From an uncultured Bacteroides sp. (lineage in GTDB: Bacteria > Bacteroidota > Bacteroidia > Bacteroidales > UBA11471): a DNA stretch of 7,579 nucleotides. A program made the translations under genes and the position numbers. The stretch spans positions 1-7,579 of the forward strand of contig CAJLYN010000098.1 of the NCBI GenBank assembly GCA_905210875.1. Direction: 5' to 3'. Each line of letters opens with the position of its first letter. The stretch's first letter is position 1. A model generated the notes under the pieces. It was not told the DNA's origin, did no database searches, and was given only the letters and a program-made list of their open reading frames with translations. Of this stretch, positions 1 to 6,162 are shown piece by piece.

Positions 1-37
1 CAGCCCCTCTGTTATAATGCAGCCGTACGTCGCCCCG

Positions 38-874
38 TTATTTGACAAGGCGTATGCCGTCGTCGAGAATCTCTATCAGACGTTGCCGGTACAGTGCCCC
101 AACGGCCTTCTTGAAATTTTTCTTGCTACAACCGAATGCCTCGGCAATCGCACCGGCATCGGACTTGTCGTTATAGGGTATAGTCCCCCCGTTGCGGCGT
201 ATCGCATCGAGTATCTCCTGCGAGAGTGTGTCGACCCCGCTGTAACCCACCGGCTGCAAGGCCACGTCGACCTTTTCGTCGGCTCGGATGTGAGTTACAT
301 ACCCGGTCAGTCGGTCGCCCCGATGCACCGGTTTGAATATCTCATTATAATAAATCATACCCCAATGGGCATTGTCGATAATGACCTTAAAGCCCAGCTC
401 GGTCTGCTGCGTTACCAGCAGGGAGACCTCTTGATTGAGGGTATAATCGACCGGCGTTTTTTGCAGAAAGCGGTTTATCTTGGCCGTAGCCACAATGCGC
501 CCCGACACTTCGTCAACATAGAGATAGACTACATAATATTTCCCGGGGAACATCTCGGCTCGCTGCTCCCTGAACGGTACGAGCAACTCTTTCGAGGCCA
601 ACCCCCAATCGAGGAAAACACCGACGGGATTGACCGAATTGACTTTGAGCACGGCAAACTCGCCCACTTGGGCATAGGGACGTTCTGTGGTGGCAATGAG
701 GCGGTCTTCGCTATCGTAAAAGACAAACACCTCTACCTCATCGCCTATCCGGCTTCCTTCGGGGAGATAACGTTGCGGCAAGAGTATTTCGCCCAACTCC
801 CCACCATCGAGGTAGACACCGAAATCGACCGAACGCACAATCGGTAACGTATTGTATTTTCCTACTTCTGTCAT
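38..874 (-). CDS. CvfB/YitL-like S1 domain RNA-binding protein
   Basis: A complete 278-residue protein that matches the CvfB (YitL) family in length and layout. These are cytoplasmic RNA-binding proteins built of tandem S1-type OB folds followed by a winged helix; in Firmicutes CvfB affects virulence gene expression, while the role in Bacteroidota is not established. Visible here are an S1-like repeat at about residues 5-63 (VDFGVYLDG then a beta-rich stretch), a second at 68-133 (GVFLDWGLASKELLVPF, the most S1-like), a third at about 145-208, and a C-terminal winged helix at 215-278 (AIAEAFGCSKKNFKKAVGAL, then RLIEI). Older annotations often call such proteins GntR-like because of that last domain. 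The ATG at 872-874 follows an A/T-rich leader and stands about 20 nt from a TATATTTG promoter element. The stop is TAA at 38-40. It is transcribed divergently from the lipoprotein operon. The family call is secure; the target RNA is unknown. Confidence 0.93.
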   Translation of the reverse strand: MTEVGKYNTLPIVRSVDFGVYLDGGELGEILLPQRYLPEGSRIGDEVEVFVFYDSEDRLIATTERPYAQVGEFAVLKVNSVNPVGVFLDWGLASKELLVPFREQRAEMFPGKYYVVYLYVDEVSGRIVATAKINRFLQKTPVDYTLNQEVSLLVTQQTELGFKVIIDNAHWGMIYYNEIFKPVHRGDRLTGYVTHIRADEKVDVALQPVGYSGVDTLSQEILDAIRRNGGTIPYNDKSDAGAIAEAFGCSKKNFKKAVGALYRQRLIEILDDGIRLVK

Positions 875-893
875 AAAAATTTTTTAACCGATA

Positions 894-901
894 CAAATAT
901 A
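894..901 (-). promoter_or_regulatory. Bacteroidota -7 promoter element for the S1 protein gene
   Basis: Read on the minus strand this is TATATTTG, an exact match to the Bacteroidota sigma-70 -7 consensus TAnnTTTG. It lies about 20 nt upstream of the S1-protein start codon. I see no convincing TTTG -33 box 19-21 nt further upstream, so the call rests on the -7 element and its position. Confidence 0.6.
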
Positions 902-910
902 CGACAACTA

Positions 911-942
911 TTCGGTTCACCCGTTTTTTTTACCTACATTTG
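911..942 (+). promoter_or_regulatory. Bacteroidota promoter for the DUF3298-rsmG-MBL operon
   Basis: TACATTTG at 935-942 matches the -7 consensus TAnnTTTG. TTCG at 911-914, one mismatch from TTTG, lies 20 nt upstream and fits the -33 position. The -7 element lies about 35 nt before the lipoprotein ATG at 978. Together with the opposing TATATTTG at 894-901 it forms a compact divergent promoter region, so polymerase at one site would be close to the -33 region of the other. Confidence 0.65.
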
Positions 943-977
943 TAATATTGTATTGTCCAACATCAACCAATACCTCT

Positions 978-1883
978 ATGAAACGTCTCAAAACAACACT
1001 TGCCGCAGCAAGTTGCCTGTTCCTGTTGGCATCGTGCCAATGGAACACCGGAAAGCAAGAAAAAACCGCAACGTCTACCCAGACAAAAGAGACCGTCTCA
1101 AATCCCGAACCGTCCAAGGCCCAACCTGTAAAAAAGAACGGGAAACTCACATTTTCGTCCTATACCTATTCCGACAAAAAACACATCGACAACAATAGCG
1201 AACTTCCCGGCTGCTCCATCGACATCAGCCTTACCTATCCCACAGGCGGCGACACAGGCAATTCGACCGTGGCTGCCCTGCAACGCCTCTTCGTAAACGC
1301 CCTGCCTCAGGAGATGCAGGGAAGCACCTCACCCCGTACGGCCGCCGAACAGTATGTACAGAACTACATTGCCGAATACGAGGCCGAAATCAAACCCTAT
1401 GTCAAAAAACGGAGACACCGTAACGAAGGCTGGATGAACTATGAAACGTTCATTCACAGCCAGAACCTCTACAACGCCAACCGTTTTTGGGGATTCAGCA
1501 TTGAATACTACTCGTTCACCGGGGGTGCACACGGCATGACTGCTACATCGTACACGGTTGTAGACCTCAACAGCGGAAAGGTATTATCGTTGAACGATCT
1601 TTTTGCCGAAAGCGATTACAACCTGATAAGCCGTATGCTGCGTCAACAACTGGCCGATGACCTCGGTACCACGGTCGACAAGCTCGGAGAGAAAAGCTAC
1701 GAAGCCGACAACATTATCGTCGATGACAACTTCATGATAAGCGACACGGGCATTACCTGGCTCTTCAACCCCTACGACATCGCGCCCTACTCTACTGGCA
1801 CCACCCGCATCACCCTTCCCTACCGAGCCATTGTAGGCTATCTTGTCGCCTCATCGCCCCTGAAACGCATCGCATTGAAATAA
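978..1883 (+). CDS. DUF3298 (RsiV/PdaC-like) domain lipoprotein
   Basis: A 301-residue predicted lipoprotein. The first ATG at 978 gives a classical signal peptide (MKRLKTT, a hydrophobic core, then lipobox LLASC with Cys20 as the lipidated residue). An in-frame ATG at 948 would add ten polar residues in front of the signal and sits only a few bases after the -7 element, so it is unlikely. Residues 21-55 form a Ser/Thr/Lys/Glu-rich linker. The rest resembles DUF4163 (about 60-160) followed by DUF3298 (about 165-298). The diagnostic pieces are FTGGAHG at 180-186, then VDLNSGKVLSLNDLF, and near the end ITWLFNPYDIAPYSTGTTRI. In other bacteria these domains occur in RsiV-type anti-sigma factors, where they bind lysozyme, and in the PdaC deacetylase. 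No catalytic domain is present here, so an envelope binding or sensing role is only an inference. It is first in an operon with rsmG, 14 nt downstream. Confidence 0.9.
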   Translation: MKRLKTTLAAASCLFLLASCQWNTGKQEKTATSTQTKETVSNPEPSKAQPVKKNGKLTFSSYTYSDKKHIDNNSELPGCSIDISLTYPTGGDTGNSTVAALQRLFVNALPQEMQGSTSPRTAAEQYVQNYIAEYEAEIKPYVKKRRHRNEGWMNYETFIHSQNLYNANRFWGFSIEYYSFTGGAHGMTATSYTVVDLNSGKVLSLNDLFAESDYNLISRMLRQQLADDLGTTVDKLGEKSYEADNIIVDDNFMISDTGITWLFNPYDIAPYSTGTTRITLPYRAIVGYLVASSPLKRIALK

Positions 1884-1897
1884 TACAGAAACGCCAC

Positions 1898-2518
1898 ATG
1901 CAAATCATTGAGAAATACTTTCCCCACCTGTCCGGTCTGCAACACGATCAGTTTGCCGCCTTGCAGGAGCTTTATAACGACTGGAACGCCAAAATCAATG
2001 TCATTTCCCGTAAAGACATAGACAATCTCTATCCCCACCATGTGCTGCATTCGCTCGGCATTGCCAAGGTGATACAGTTCTCGCCCGAGACAACCATTCT
2101 CGACGTGGGTACCGGAGGAGGATTTCCCGGCATACCGCTGGCCATACTCTTTCCCGAATGCCGGTTCCATCTCATCGACCGCATCGGCAAGAAGGTGAAG
2201 GTGGCACAGGAGGTGGCACAGAGCATAGAACTGAAAAATGTAACCTTTGCCCATTGTGGTGTTGAAGAAGACAAGAACAAATACGACTTCATCGTCAGTC
2301 GGGCCGTCATGCCGCTGGGAGACCTTTTAAAGCTGATTCGTAAGAATGTGGGTAAGAAACAGCACAATGCCATGCCCAACGGCTTGATATGCCTCAAAGG
2401 CGGCGAACTTCAAGGCGAGATAGCGCCCGTCAGAAACACCGCTCTCATCTTCGACCTGAAAGATTATTTCGAGGAGGAATATTTCTCGACCAAAAAGGCC
2501 GTATACGTACCCATTTAA
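1898..2518 (+). CDS. rsmG: 16S rRNA (guanine(527)-N7)-methyltransferase RsmG
   Basis: A complete 206-residue protein of the usual RsmG (GidB) length. The enzyme uses S-adenosylmethionine to methylate N7 of G527 in the 530 loop of 16S rRNA, in the cytoplasm. In other bacteria its loss gives low-level streptomycin resistance. The N-terminal helix contains LYNDWNAKINVISRKD, with HHVLHSL at about 47-53, typical of the family. The SAM-binding loop is ILDVGTGGGFPG at 67-78 and the acidic residue after the next strand is in HLIDRIGKK. The conserved DFIVSRA block is at 130-136, and LKGGEL near 166 closes the fold. The start ATG follows the lipoprotein stop by 14 nt, and the stop is 12 nt before the metallo-hydrolase gene, so it is probably co-transcribed from 935-942. 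In many bacteria rsmG lies next to mnmG or parA near the origin; that is not the case here. Confidence 0.97.
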   Translation: MQIIEKYFPHLSGLQHDQFAALQELYNDWNAKINVISRKDIDNLYPHHVLHSLGIAKVIQFSPETTILDVGTGGGFPGIPLAILFPECRFHLIDRIGKKVKVAQEVAQSIELKNVTFAHCGVEEDKNKYDFIVSRAVMPLGDLLKLIRKNVGKKQHNAMPNGLICLKGGELQGEIAPVRNTALIFDLKDYFEEEYFSTKKAVYVPI

Positions 2519-2530
2519 AAACGCAGTACA

Positions 2531-3178
2531 ATGTTGAAGATAAAAAGTTTTGTATGCAACCCCGTTGCCGAAAACACCTACGTCGTATGGGACGATGAGT
2601 CGCTCGAAGGCGCAGTAATCGATGCCGGCTGTTTCTCTCAGGAAGAGAAGGCGATGGTACAGTCCTTCATCACGAAAGAACGACTCACCATCAAATACCT
2701 CCTATCGACCCACCTGCACTTCGACCATATATTCGGCAACCGCTTTATTGCCGGGACATTCCACGTGGGGCTGTCGGCACACCGCGACGACGCATTCCTA
2801 ATTGATAATTTTGCCCGACAGACGGCTCTGTTCGGACTAGATACCCCGGAAGCCACCCTCCCCGTAGATACTTATATCGACGAAACCGACACTATCAGCA
2901 TCGGGCAATACGACTTCTCGATTCTGCACATACCGGGCCATTCGCCTGGCGGCATTGTCTTTTACTGCGCAAAAGCAGGCGTAGCTTTCTCGGGCGATGT
3001 TCTTTTCCGCGGTAGCATAGGACGCACCGACCTTTGGGGCGGTAATCATGAGGCTCTTGTTACGGGTATCAAAGAAAAGCTGTTTACCCTGCCCGACTCA
3101 ACTGTCATATATCCAGGACATGGCCCGCAAACGACCATCGGATATGAAAAAAGCCACAATCTCTATGTGGATTATTAA
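2531..3178 (+). CDS. MBL-fold metallo-hydrolase (glyoxalase II-like)
   Basis: A complete 215-residue single-domain metallo-beta-lactamase-fold hydrolase. All expected ligands for a two-metal site are present: the THLHFDH motif at 60-66 (His61, His63, Asp65, His66), His137 in HIPGHSPGG, Asp156 in FSGDVLF and His197 in YPGHG. The spacing and the GSIGRTDL segment after Asp156 match the YcbL/GloB-like subgroup, which hydrolyses thioesters such as S-lactoylglutathione in the cytoplasm. The C-terminal substrate-binding domain of full glyoxalase II (about 250 residues) is missing, as is usual for this short subgroup, so the physiological thioester is not known. There is no signal peptide. It is third in the operon, and a strong terminator begins 63 nt after its stop. 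Confidence 0.94.
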   Translation: MLKIKSFVCNPVAENTYVVWDDESLEGAVIDAGCFSQEEKAMVQSFITKERLTIKYLLSTHLHFDHIFGNRFIAGTFHVGLSAHRDDAFLIDNFARQTALFGLDTPEATLPVDTYIDETDTISIGQYDFSILHIPGHSPGGIVFYCAKAGVAFSGDVLFRGSIGRTDLWGGNHEALVTGIKEKLFTLPDSTVIYPGHGPQTTIGYEKSHNLYVDY

Positions 3179-3241
3179 CGCATTCTTGTAATGCTGACTC
3201 ACAGGCAAGAAAAGAAATTCTATCTCGACGACTAAGAGCAA

Positions 3242-3272
3242 CAAGCCCCGGCATCTGAGATGTCGGGGCTTG
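3242..3272 (+). terminator. Intrinsic terminator at the convergent gene junction
   Basis: CAAGCCCCG (3242-3250) pairs with CGGGGCTTG (3264-3272). The stem continues through a G-T wobble and CATC/GATG to a 3-nt TGA loop, giving 14 pairs in total. On the plus strand it is followed by CATTTTCCTT. It ends the metallo-hydrolase operon. Since the lyase gene on the other strand stops at 3301, the same hairpin can also end that transcript, although the T-run on that side is poorer (TTGTTGCTCTT). Confidence 0.9.
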
Positions 3273-3300
3273 CATTTTCCTTAGCTGTCATTTTTACAAT

Positions 3301-4872
3301 TTAATAAATCATGACCTGCTGCACGGTAAGTGGCTGTCCGTTCTCACCAAGAATCCGCACAATATAACGTCCTGATGGCACTGCCGAGGTAGAAAGGTAA
3401 CTACCGGACGTTTGTGCAACCAACTGGCCCGAAATAGAATAGAGTTGCATCGAAACAGCATCGGTCGTACCCAGTACAATAATCTCGGACGATGTAGCTA
3501 CGACACGCACCTCGTCGTTATCACCACCGACAGTCTCGATAGCCGACGACGGCAACGACTCGTAACAACCCAGATCGGGTGCCGTACCGTTATATGGATA
3601 GCCACAATCGACTCCGGCATCGATAAGCCGGCTGCCGGCAACAAGACGCAGCAACGTCGTTTCGGGCAACGAGCCATCGGCCTGACGGGGGGCAATGGCA
3701 TCTGCTACGGTAAGCCCCACGAAATCGGCATCGCTACATGTAATACCCAGATTCCAGCTATTGTATTTGGCATCGACCGTCTTACAAGCCAACTTGTTGC
3801 TGGTCGACGAGCGATACGATATACTGTTGCGAATCAGCAACGAGCCATAAGAACCGTTGGAAAAACCATAATCCTGATAATTCTTATAGGCCGTTGCATT
3901 GTAAATCTTCATGGAACCGTTGTTGTTGTTTTGGTCAAAGCCTTTGGAGGCATTCTCAACGGCCAGACAGTTTATCAAGGTAACATTGTGCACGGTATTT
4001 TTCCCTCCCAGTTTGAAACCGTTGCCATTCCCATGACAGGGATAACTAAACAACTCCTCGTCGGTAAACTGGTCGAACCACTCCTTATCGACCTCATATC
4101 GCGGGTGATCCAGCATATCATAAGTGGCAGGGCCATTGTCAAAACAGATGCAATTTTCCATCACGGTATTTCCCTCCCGTTGATAAAAATCCCAACCATC
4201 ATCACCGTTCGACCAAGATCGGCAACCAATGTAGGTATTCGGATTGTCATTGTTATATTGCTTATCGGCAAAACCATCGGAGTTTTCGCCGTAATTGGGT
4301 GTATTGTTGTCTCCCATATTCTTGTAATCGAAGTTGTGGTGCGAATCGCAATTCTTTATTACATTTCCTCCCCCTTCTTTATGCTGAATACCGGAATCTC
4401 CGCAGCCATAAACTTCAATATTCTCTATCAGGCAATAACTGGCATAGTTGAGCAGGCCATTCTTTCCGGCATAGCAAATTGTCAAGTCTTTCACATGAAA
4501 GTAAGAACCTCCCGACGAGAGACAAAGCCCGATATTGTTGGTTCCCGACACTTCATCGCCATAAGGCTGATGACGGAAATCAAGAATAACCTCTTCTCCG
4601 GGATAGCCGGCAATTACCGTTCGTTTGCTGCTTGTTCCCGATTTTCCCGAACCAATATTCACGCGAGCCGAGAGATCATACTGCCCACCCAGAAGGTAAA
4701 GCGTATCGCCCGAAGAAATCTTACTGATGCCCGACTGAAACGAACAAGGTTTCTCATAAGCGGAACCGTCGCCCGTCCCACTCGGCGATGCATAATATAC
4801 TTTACCGGAGGCAAACGCCGTTACCGGGAGCAGCGCCCCCATAAGCAGGAAAGGGAGTAAATTTTTTTTCAT
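3301..4872 (-). CDS. Secreted PL9-like pectate lyase, parallel beta-helix
   Basis: A 523-residue exported protein. The ATG at 4870-4872 is preferred over an in-frame ATG 45 nt upstream because it starts a clean signal peptide (MKKNLLPFLLMG...VTAFA, cleavage after Ala21) and the longer form would overlap the promoter. Residues 24-440 form a right-handed beta-helix of the polysaccharide lyase 9 type, which cleaves polygalacturonate by calcium-dependent beta-elimination. Landmarks of Pel9A are visible: Asp199 in NSDGFADK, and Asp224, Asp225 and Asp228 in NGDDGWDF as the calcium site. Lys287 in NGFKLGGK is the likely catalytic base. About 20 extra residues separate the calcium site from the lysine compared with my memory of Pel9A. 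The helix ends with SRLIDAGVDCGYPYNGTAPDLGCYE. Residues 445-523 look like a type A Por (T9SS) sorting domain (MQLYSISGQLVAQ, VPSGRYIVRIL). No SusC/SusD partner lies nearby. Confidence 0.92.
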   Translation of the reverse strand: MKKNLLPFLLMGALLPVTAFASGKVYYASPSGTGDGSAYEKPCSFQSGISKISSGDTLYLLGGQYDLSARVNIGSGKSGTSSKRTVIAGYPGEEVILDFRHQPYGDEVSGTNNIGLCLSSGGSYFHVKDLTICYAGKNGLLNYASYCLIENIEVYGCGDSGIQHKEGGGNVIKNCDSHHNFDYKNMGDNNTPNYGENSDGFADKQYNNDNPNTYIGCRSWSNGDDGWDFYQREGNTVMENCICFDNGPATYDMLDHPRYEVDKEWFDQFTDEELFSYPCHGNGNGFKLGGKNTVHNVTLINCLAVENASKGFDQNNNNGSMKIYNATAYKNYQDYGFSNGSYGSLLIRNSISYRSSTSNKLACKTVDAKYNSWNLGITCSDADFVGLTVADAIAPRQADGSLPETTLLRLVAGSRLIDAGVDCGYPYNGTAPDLGCYESLPSSAIETVGGDNDEVRVVATSSEIIVLGTTDAVSMQLYSISGQLVAQTSGSYLSTSAVPSGRYIVRILGENGQPLTVQQVMIY

Positions 4873-4906
4873 AAATCTGCTGTTTAGATGTGAATCAAGT
4901 TGGCGG

Positions 4907-4914
4907 CAAATGTA
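4907..4914 (-). promoter_or_regulatory. Bacteroidota -7 promoter element for the lyase gene
   Basis: On the minus strand this reads TACATTTG, matching TAnnTTTG exactly. It ends 34 nt before the lyase ATG, giving a short A-rich leader. The sequence 19-21 nt upstream has no clear TTTG, only AT-rich DNA. Its position supports the downstream choice of start codon. Confidence 0.6.
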
Positions 4915-5018
4915 CAAATAAAATAAGAATCACTTTATATCTGAATATTTATTAACTATTTACTCACATGAGCGCGATCTCGTATGGAATCAGTAAAAAC
5001 TATTTCACACAAAATATG

Positions 5019-5615
5019 CTACAAAAGACCTTCCCGCATGAAAAGCGAGGTATAAACCTCGGCCTTCCGGGGCAAAGCCAGCGGATAAGCTCGCGACGAC
5101 GAGGGCATACGGTAGAAGCGCATCGTTCGGCCCTCGAAGTCGAAAGCTGTACAATCGCCCATTCGGGGCTCGGCAATCACCGCCGAGGCGGTAAAGAGGT
5201 CTGTCGCTTTCTGCCCCGTAGCGACCACAGCCCTGCATTGAGGCATACGCCGCAACAAGGCCCGCCAGTCGGTAGCCTCGACAACGTCGAGAAACTTGTC
5301 CGAAGCATTGTCTTTGAGCCGGCGCACCACAGTCGCCATGTCATACAAGGCAATACCCTTTTCTTGCAGGAAAGCCTCGATACGGTCGAGGTCGAAACCT
5401 TTTCGGGCCGGCAACAGCGTGAAATGCTCCTTGTCGCCGTAAAAGACCAGCCCCATGATACGCCACATATCGTTAATCCAGTTGGGATAAAAAAAGTCCA
5501 TACACCAACGTTCGGGTTTGGGAGGGAAACTGCCCAGCATCAGCACTCGGGCATTGGCCGGAAGATAAGGCTGCCAGGGGTGGCGTTCGAGAGGAATTTT
5601 GTCGAAGGTATTCAT
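5019..5615 (-). CDS. Uracil-DNA glycosylase superfamily protein (family 6/HDG-like)
   Basis: A complete 198-residue cytoplasmic protein with the uracil-DNA glycosylase fold signature. Strand 1 and motif A read VLMLGSFPPKPE (24-35), followed by FFYPNWINDMWRI (41-53). The Tyr-Pro-Asn/Asn-x-x-Trp arrangement is like that of the family 6 hypoxanthine-DNA glycosylases, where the aromatic/Asn block shapes the base pocket; Asn48 is the candidate key residue. GIALYDMATVVRR (87-99) and VVATGQKATDLF (130-141) are the core strands. MPSSSRAYPLAL (170-181) corresponds to the motif B loop that inserts into DNA (LPSTSPA-like in family 6). Expected role: removal of deaminated bases at the start of base excision repair. 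The usual Ser-Pro-Ala is Ser-Arg-Ala here and motif A has Pro-Pro-Lys, so base preference is uncertain. It diverges from the tRNA-Asp gene. Confidence 0.85.
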   Translation of the reverse strand: MNTFDKIPLERHPWQPYLPANARVLMLGSFPPKPERWCMDFFYPNWINDMWRIMGLVFYGDKEHFTLLPARKGFDLDRIEAFLQEKGIALYDMATVVRRLKDNASDKFLDVVEATDWRALLRRMPQCRAVVATGQKATDLFTASAVIAEPRMGDCTAFDFEGRTMRFYRMPSSSRAYPLALPRKAEVYTSLFMREGLL

Positions 5616-5651
5616 TGTTTCAGAAAATCGGGTGCCAAATTAGAAAAAATG

Positions 5652-5661
5652 TCGATATCGA
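5652..5661. repeat. 10-bp perfect palindrome in the divergent spacer
   Basis: TCGATATCGA is its own reverse complement and lies between the glycosylase start and the tRNA promoter, about 40 bp upstream of the glycosylase gene. It could be an operator half-site pair, but a 10-bp palindrome also arises by chance. An A-run then T-run block (5680-5697) and a small TGCCC/GGGCA hairpin (5663-5678) share this spacer. Confidence 0.25.
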
Positions 5662-5725
5662 TTGCCCCTACCAGGGCAGAAAAAAGTCTTTTTTTCGAGA
5701 AAGCCTCATTTTTTTTGCCCCAGTC

Positions 5726-5756
5726 TTTGCAGGAATGAAAAATGGCATTATCTTTG
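5726..5756 (+). promoter_or_regulatory. Consensus Bacteroidota promoter for tRNA-Asp
   Basis: TTTG at 5726-5729 (-33) and TATCTTTG at 5749-5756 (-7, TAnnTTTG) are separated by 19 nt, the spacing of the Bacteroidota housekeeping sigma consensus. Transcription should start near 5760, leaving about a 47-nt 5' leader before the tRNA. This is the best promoter in the window and fits a strongly expressed stable RNA. Confidence 0.88.
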
Positions 5757-5807
5757 CACCGCAATTCGGCAGAGAGCCGAGCAATAAACAGGGAAGACCT
5801 CCAAAAT

Positions 5808-5881
5808 GGTGCGGTAGTTCAGCTGGTTAGAATACATGCCTGTCACGCATGGGGTCGCGGGTTCGAGTCCCGTCCGCACCG
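5808..5881 (+). tRNA. tRNA-Asp (anticodon GTC)
   Basis: A 74-nt cloverleaf. The acceptor stem GGTGCGG (5808-5814) pairs with CCGCACC (5874-5880), with discriminator G at 5881, which is the identity base for Asp. The D arm is GTTC/GAAT around AGCTGGTTA. The anticodon stem CATGC/GCATG encloses CTGTCAC, with GTC at 5842-5844. The T arm is GCGGG/CCCGT around TTCGAGT. CCA is not encoded (the next bases are CAG), so it must be added by the CCA-adding enzyme. It is a lone tRNA with its own promoter and terminator. No duplicated 3'-end segment that would mark an integrated element is visible in the window. Confidence 0.98.
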
Positions 5882-5887
5882 CAGAAC

Positions 5888-5920
5888 AAGAGTTCCGATT
5901 CAATATGAGTCGGGACTCTT
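5888..5920 (+). terminator. Intrinsic terminator of tRNA-Asp
   Basis: A 14-pair stem begins 7 nt after the tRNA: AAGAGTTCCGATTC (5888-5901) pairs with GAGTCGGGACTCTT (5907-5920), including two G-T wobbles, around the loop AATAT. It is followed by TCTGTTTTC. Confidence 0.85.
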
Positions 5921-6074
5921 TCTGTTTTCATACGATTCATATATCATTTTATACGTTATACGTTTCGTTTCTGCTCTACATAAATCCTCTTCTGCATTCA
6001 AAGTACAACGCATCCCTTTTCACCTTAGTGCTACGACACGACATATCCAAAAACGAAAACATTATTTACAGCTC
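5921..6074. other. AT-rich intergenic stretch without a recognised gene
   Basis: Together with the leader that follows, about 345 bases separate the tRNA from the GH115 start. This part is clearly more AT-rich than the neighbouring genes. Open frames here either run through the tRNA gene or lack any family resemblance, so I call no protein. The only regularity is a short tandem TATACGT at about 5951-5965. It may simply hold upstream promoter DNA for the GH115 gene. Confidence 0.5.
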
Positions 6075-6104
6075 TTTCTATACACGGCTATTTTCGTATA
6101 TTTG
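6075..6104 (+). promoter_or_regulatory. Promoter of the GH115 gene
   Basis: TATATTTG at 6097-6104 matches the -7 consensus exactly. TTTC at 6075-6078, one mismatch from TTTG, lies 18 nt upstream, slightly short of the usual 19-21. Transcription would begin near 6107-6110, leaving a leader of about 120 nt, far longer than the other leaders in this window. Confidence 0.65.
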
Positions 6105-6108
6105 TAGG

Positions 6109-6148
6109 GGCAAAAGGCTACGGCTATCGTCCCTCTTGCCGACGGCAA
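6109..6148 (+). promoter_or_regulatory. Structured 5' leader with two competing hairpins
   Basis: GGCAAAAGG (6109-6117) pairs with CCTCTTGCC (6132-6140), with one A-C mismatch. An inner ACG/CGT helix (6120-6122 with 6128-6130) closes a GCTAT loop. TTGCC (6136-6140) can instead pair with GGCAA (6144-6148) across a GAC loop. The two hairpins share TTGCC and so exclude each other. The first would lie almost exactly at the predicted transcript start. Whether this is regulatory, protective for the mRNA or chance cannot be told here; no known riboswitch class is recognised. Confidence 0.4.
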
Positions 6149-6162
6149 AATAATACACAACC

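Noticed and set aside
17..847. 276-codon open frame antisense to the CvfB-like gene
   Set aside because: The minus strand has a complete S1/winged-helix protein with promoter. The plus frame shows no domain and has no promoter element.
3653..3670. LPETT in the lyase, like a sortase LPXTG signal
   Set aside because: It lies at residues 402-406 inside the beta-helix end region, has no glycine, and no membrane anchor follows. Bacteroidota do not normally use LPXTG sortases.
3412..4860. 482-codon open frame on the plus strand, antisense to the PL9 lyase gene
   Set aside because: It mirrors a real gene with signal peptide and conserved active-site blocks. Its translation has no family resemblance and an odd Ile/Thr/Arg-rich composition typical of an antisense shadow.
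4918..5018. GAG...CTC inverted bases at about 4972-4983 as a terminator for the glycosylase gene
   Set aside because: Three base pairs with no T-run on the minus strand; too weak to call.
5663..5697. TGCCC/GGGCA hairpin next to an A/T-run as a terminator
   Set aside because: The stem is only 5 bp, is separated from the T-run by an A-run, and lies upstream of both neighbouring genes, where no transcript needs ending.
5808..6100. tRNA-Asp 3' end as an integration site for a mobile element
   Set aside because: No repeat of the tRNA 3' segment, no integrase and no phage or plasmid gene is in the window. The AT-rich stretch after it is explained well enough as intergenic DNA.
5742..6153. Two overlapping plus-strand frames running through the tRNA
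   Set aside because: They start in or just before the tRNA gene and cross its terminator; the translations are low in recognisable structure.
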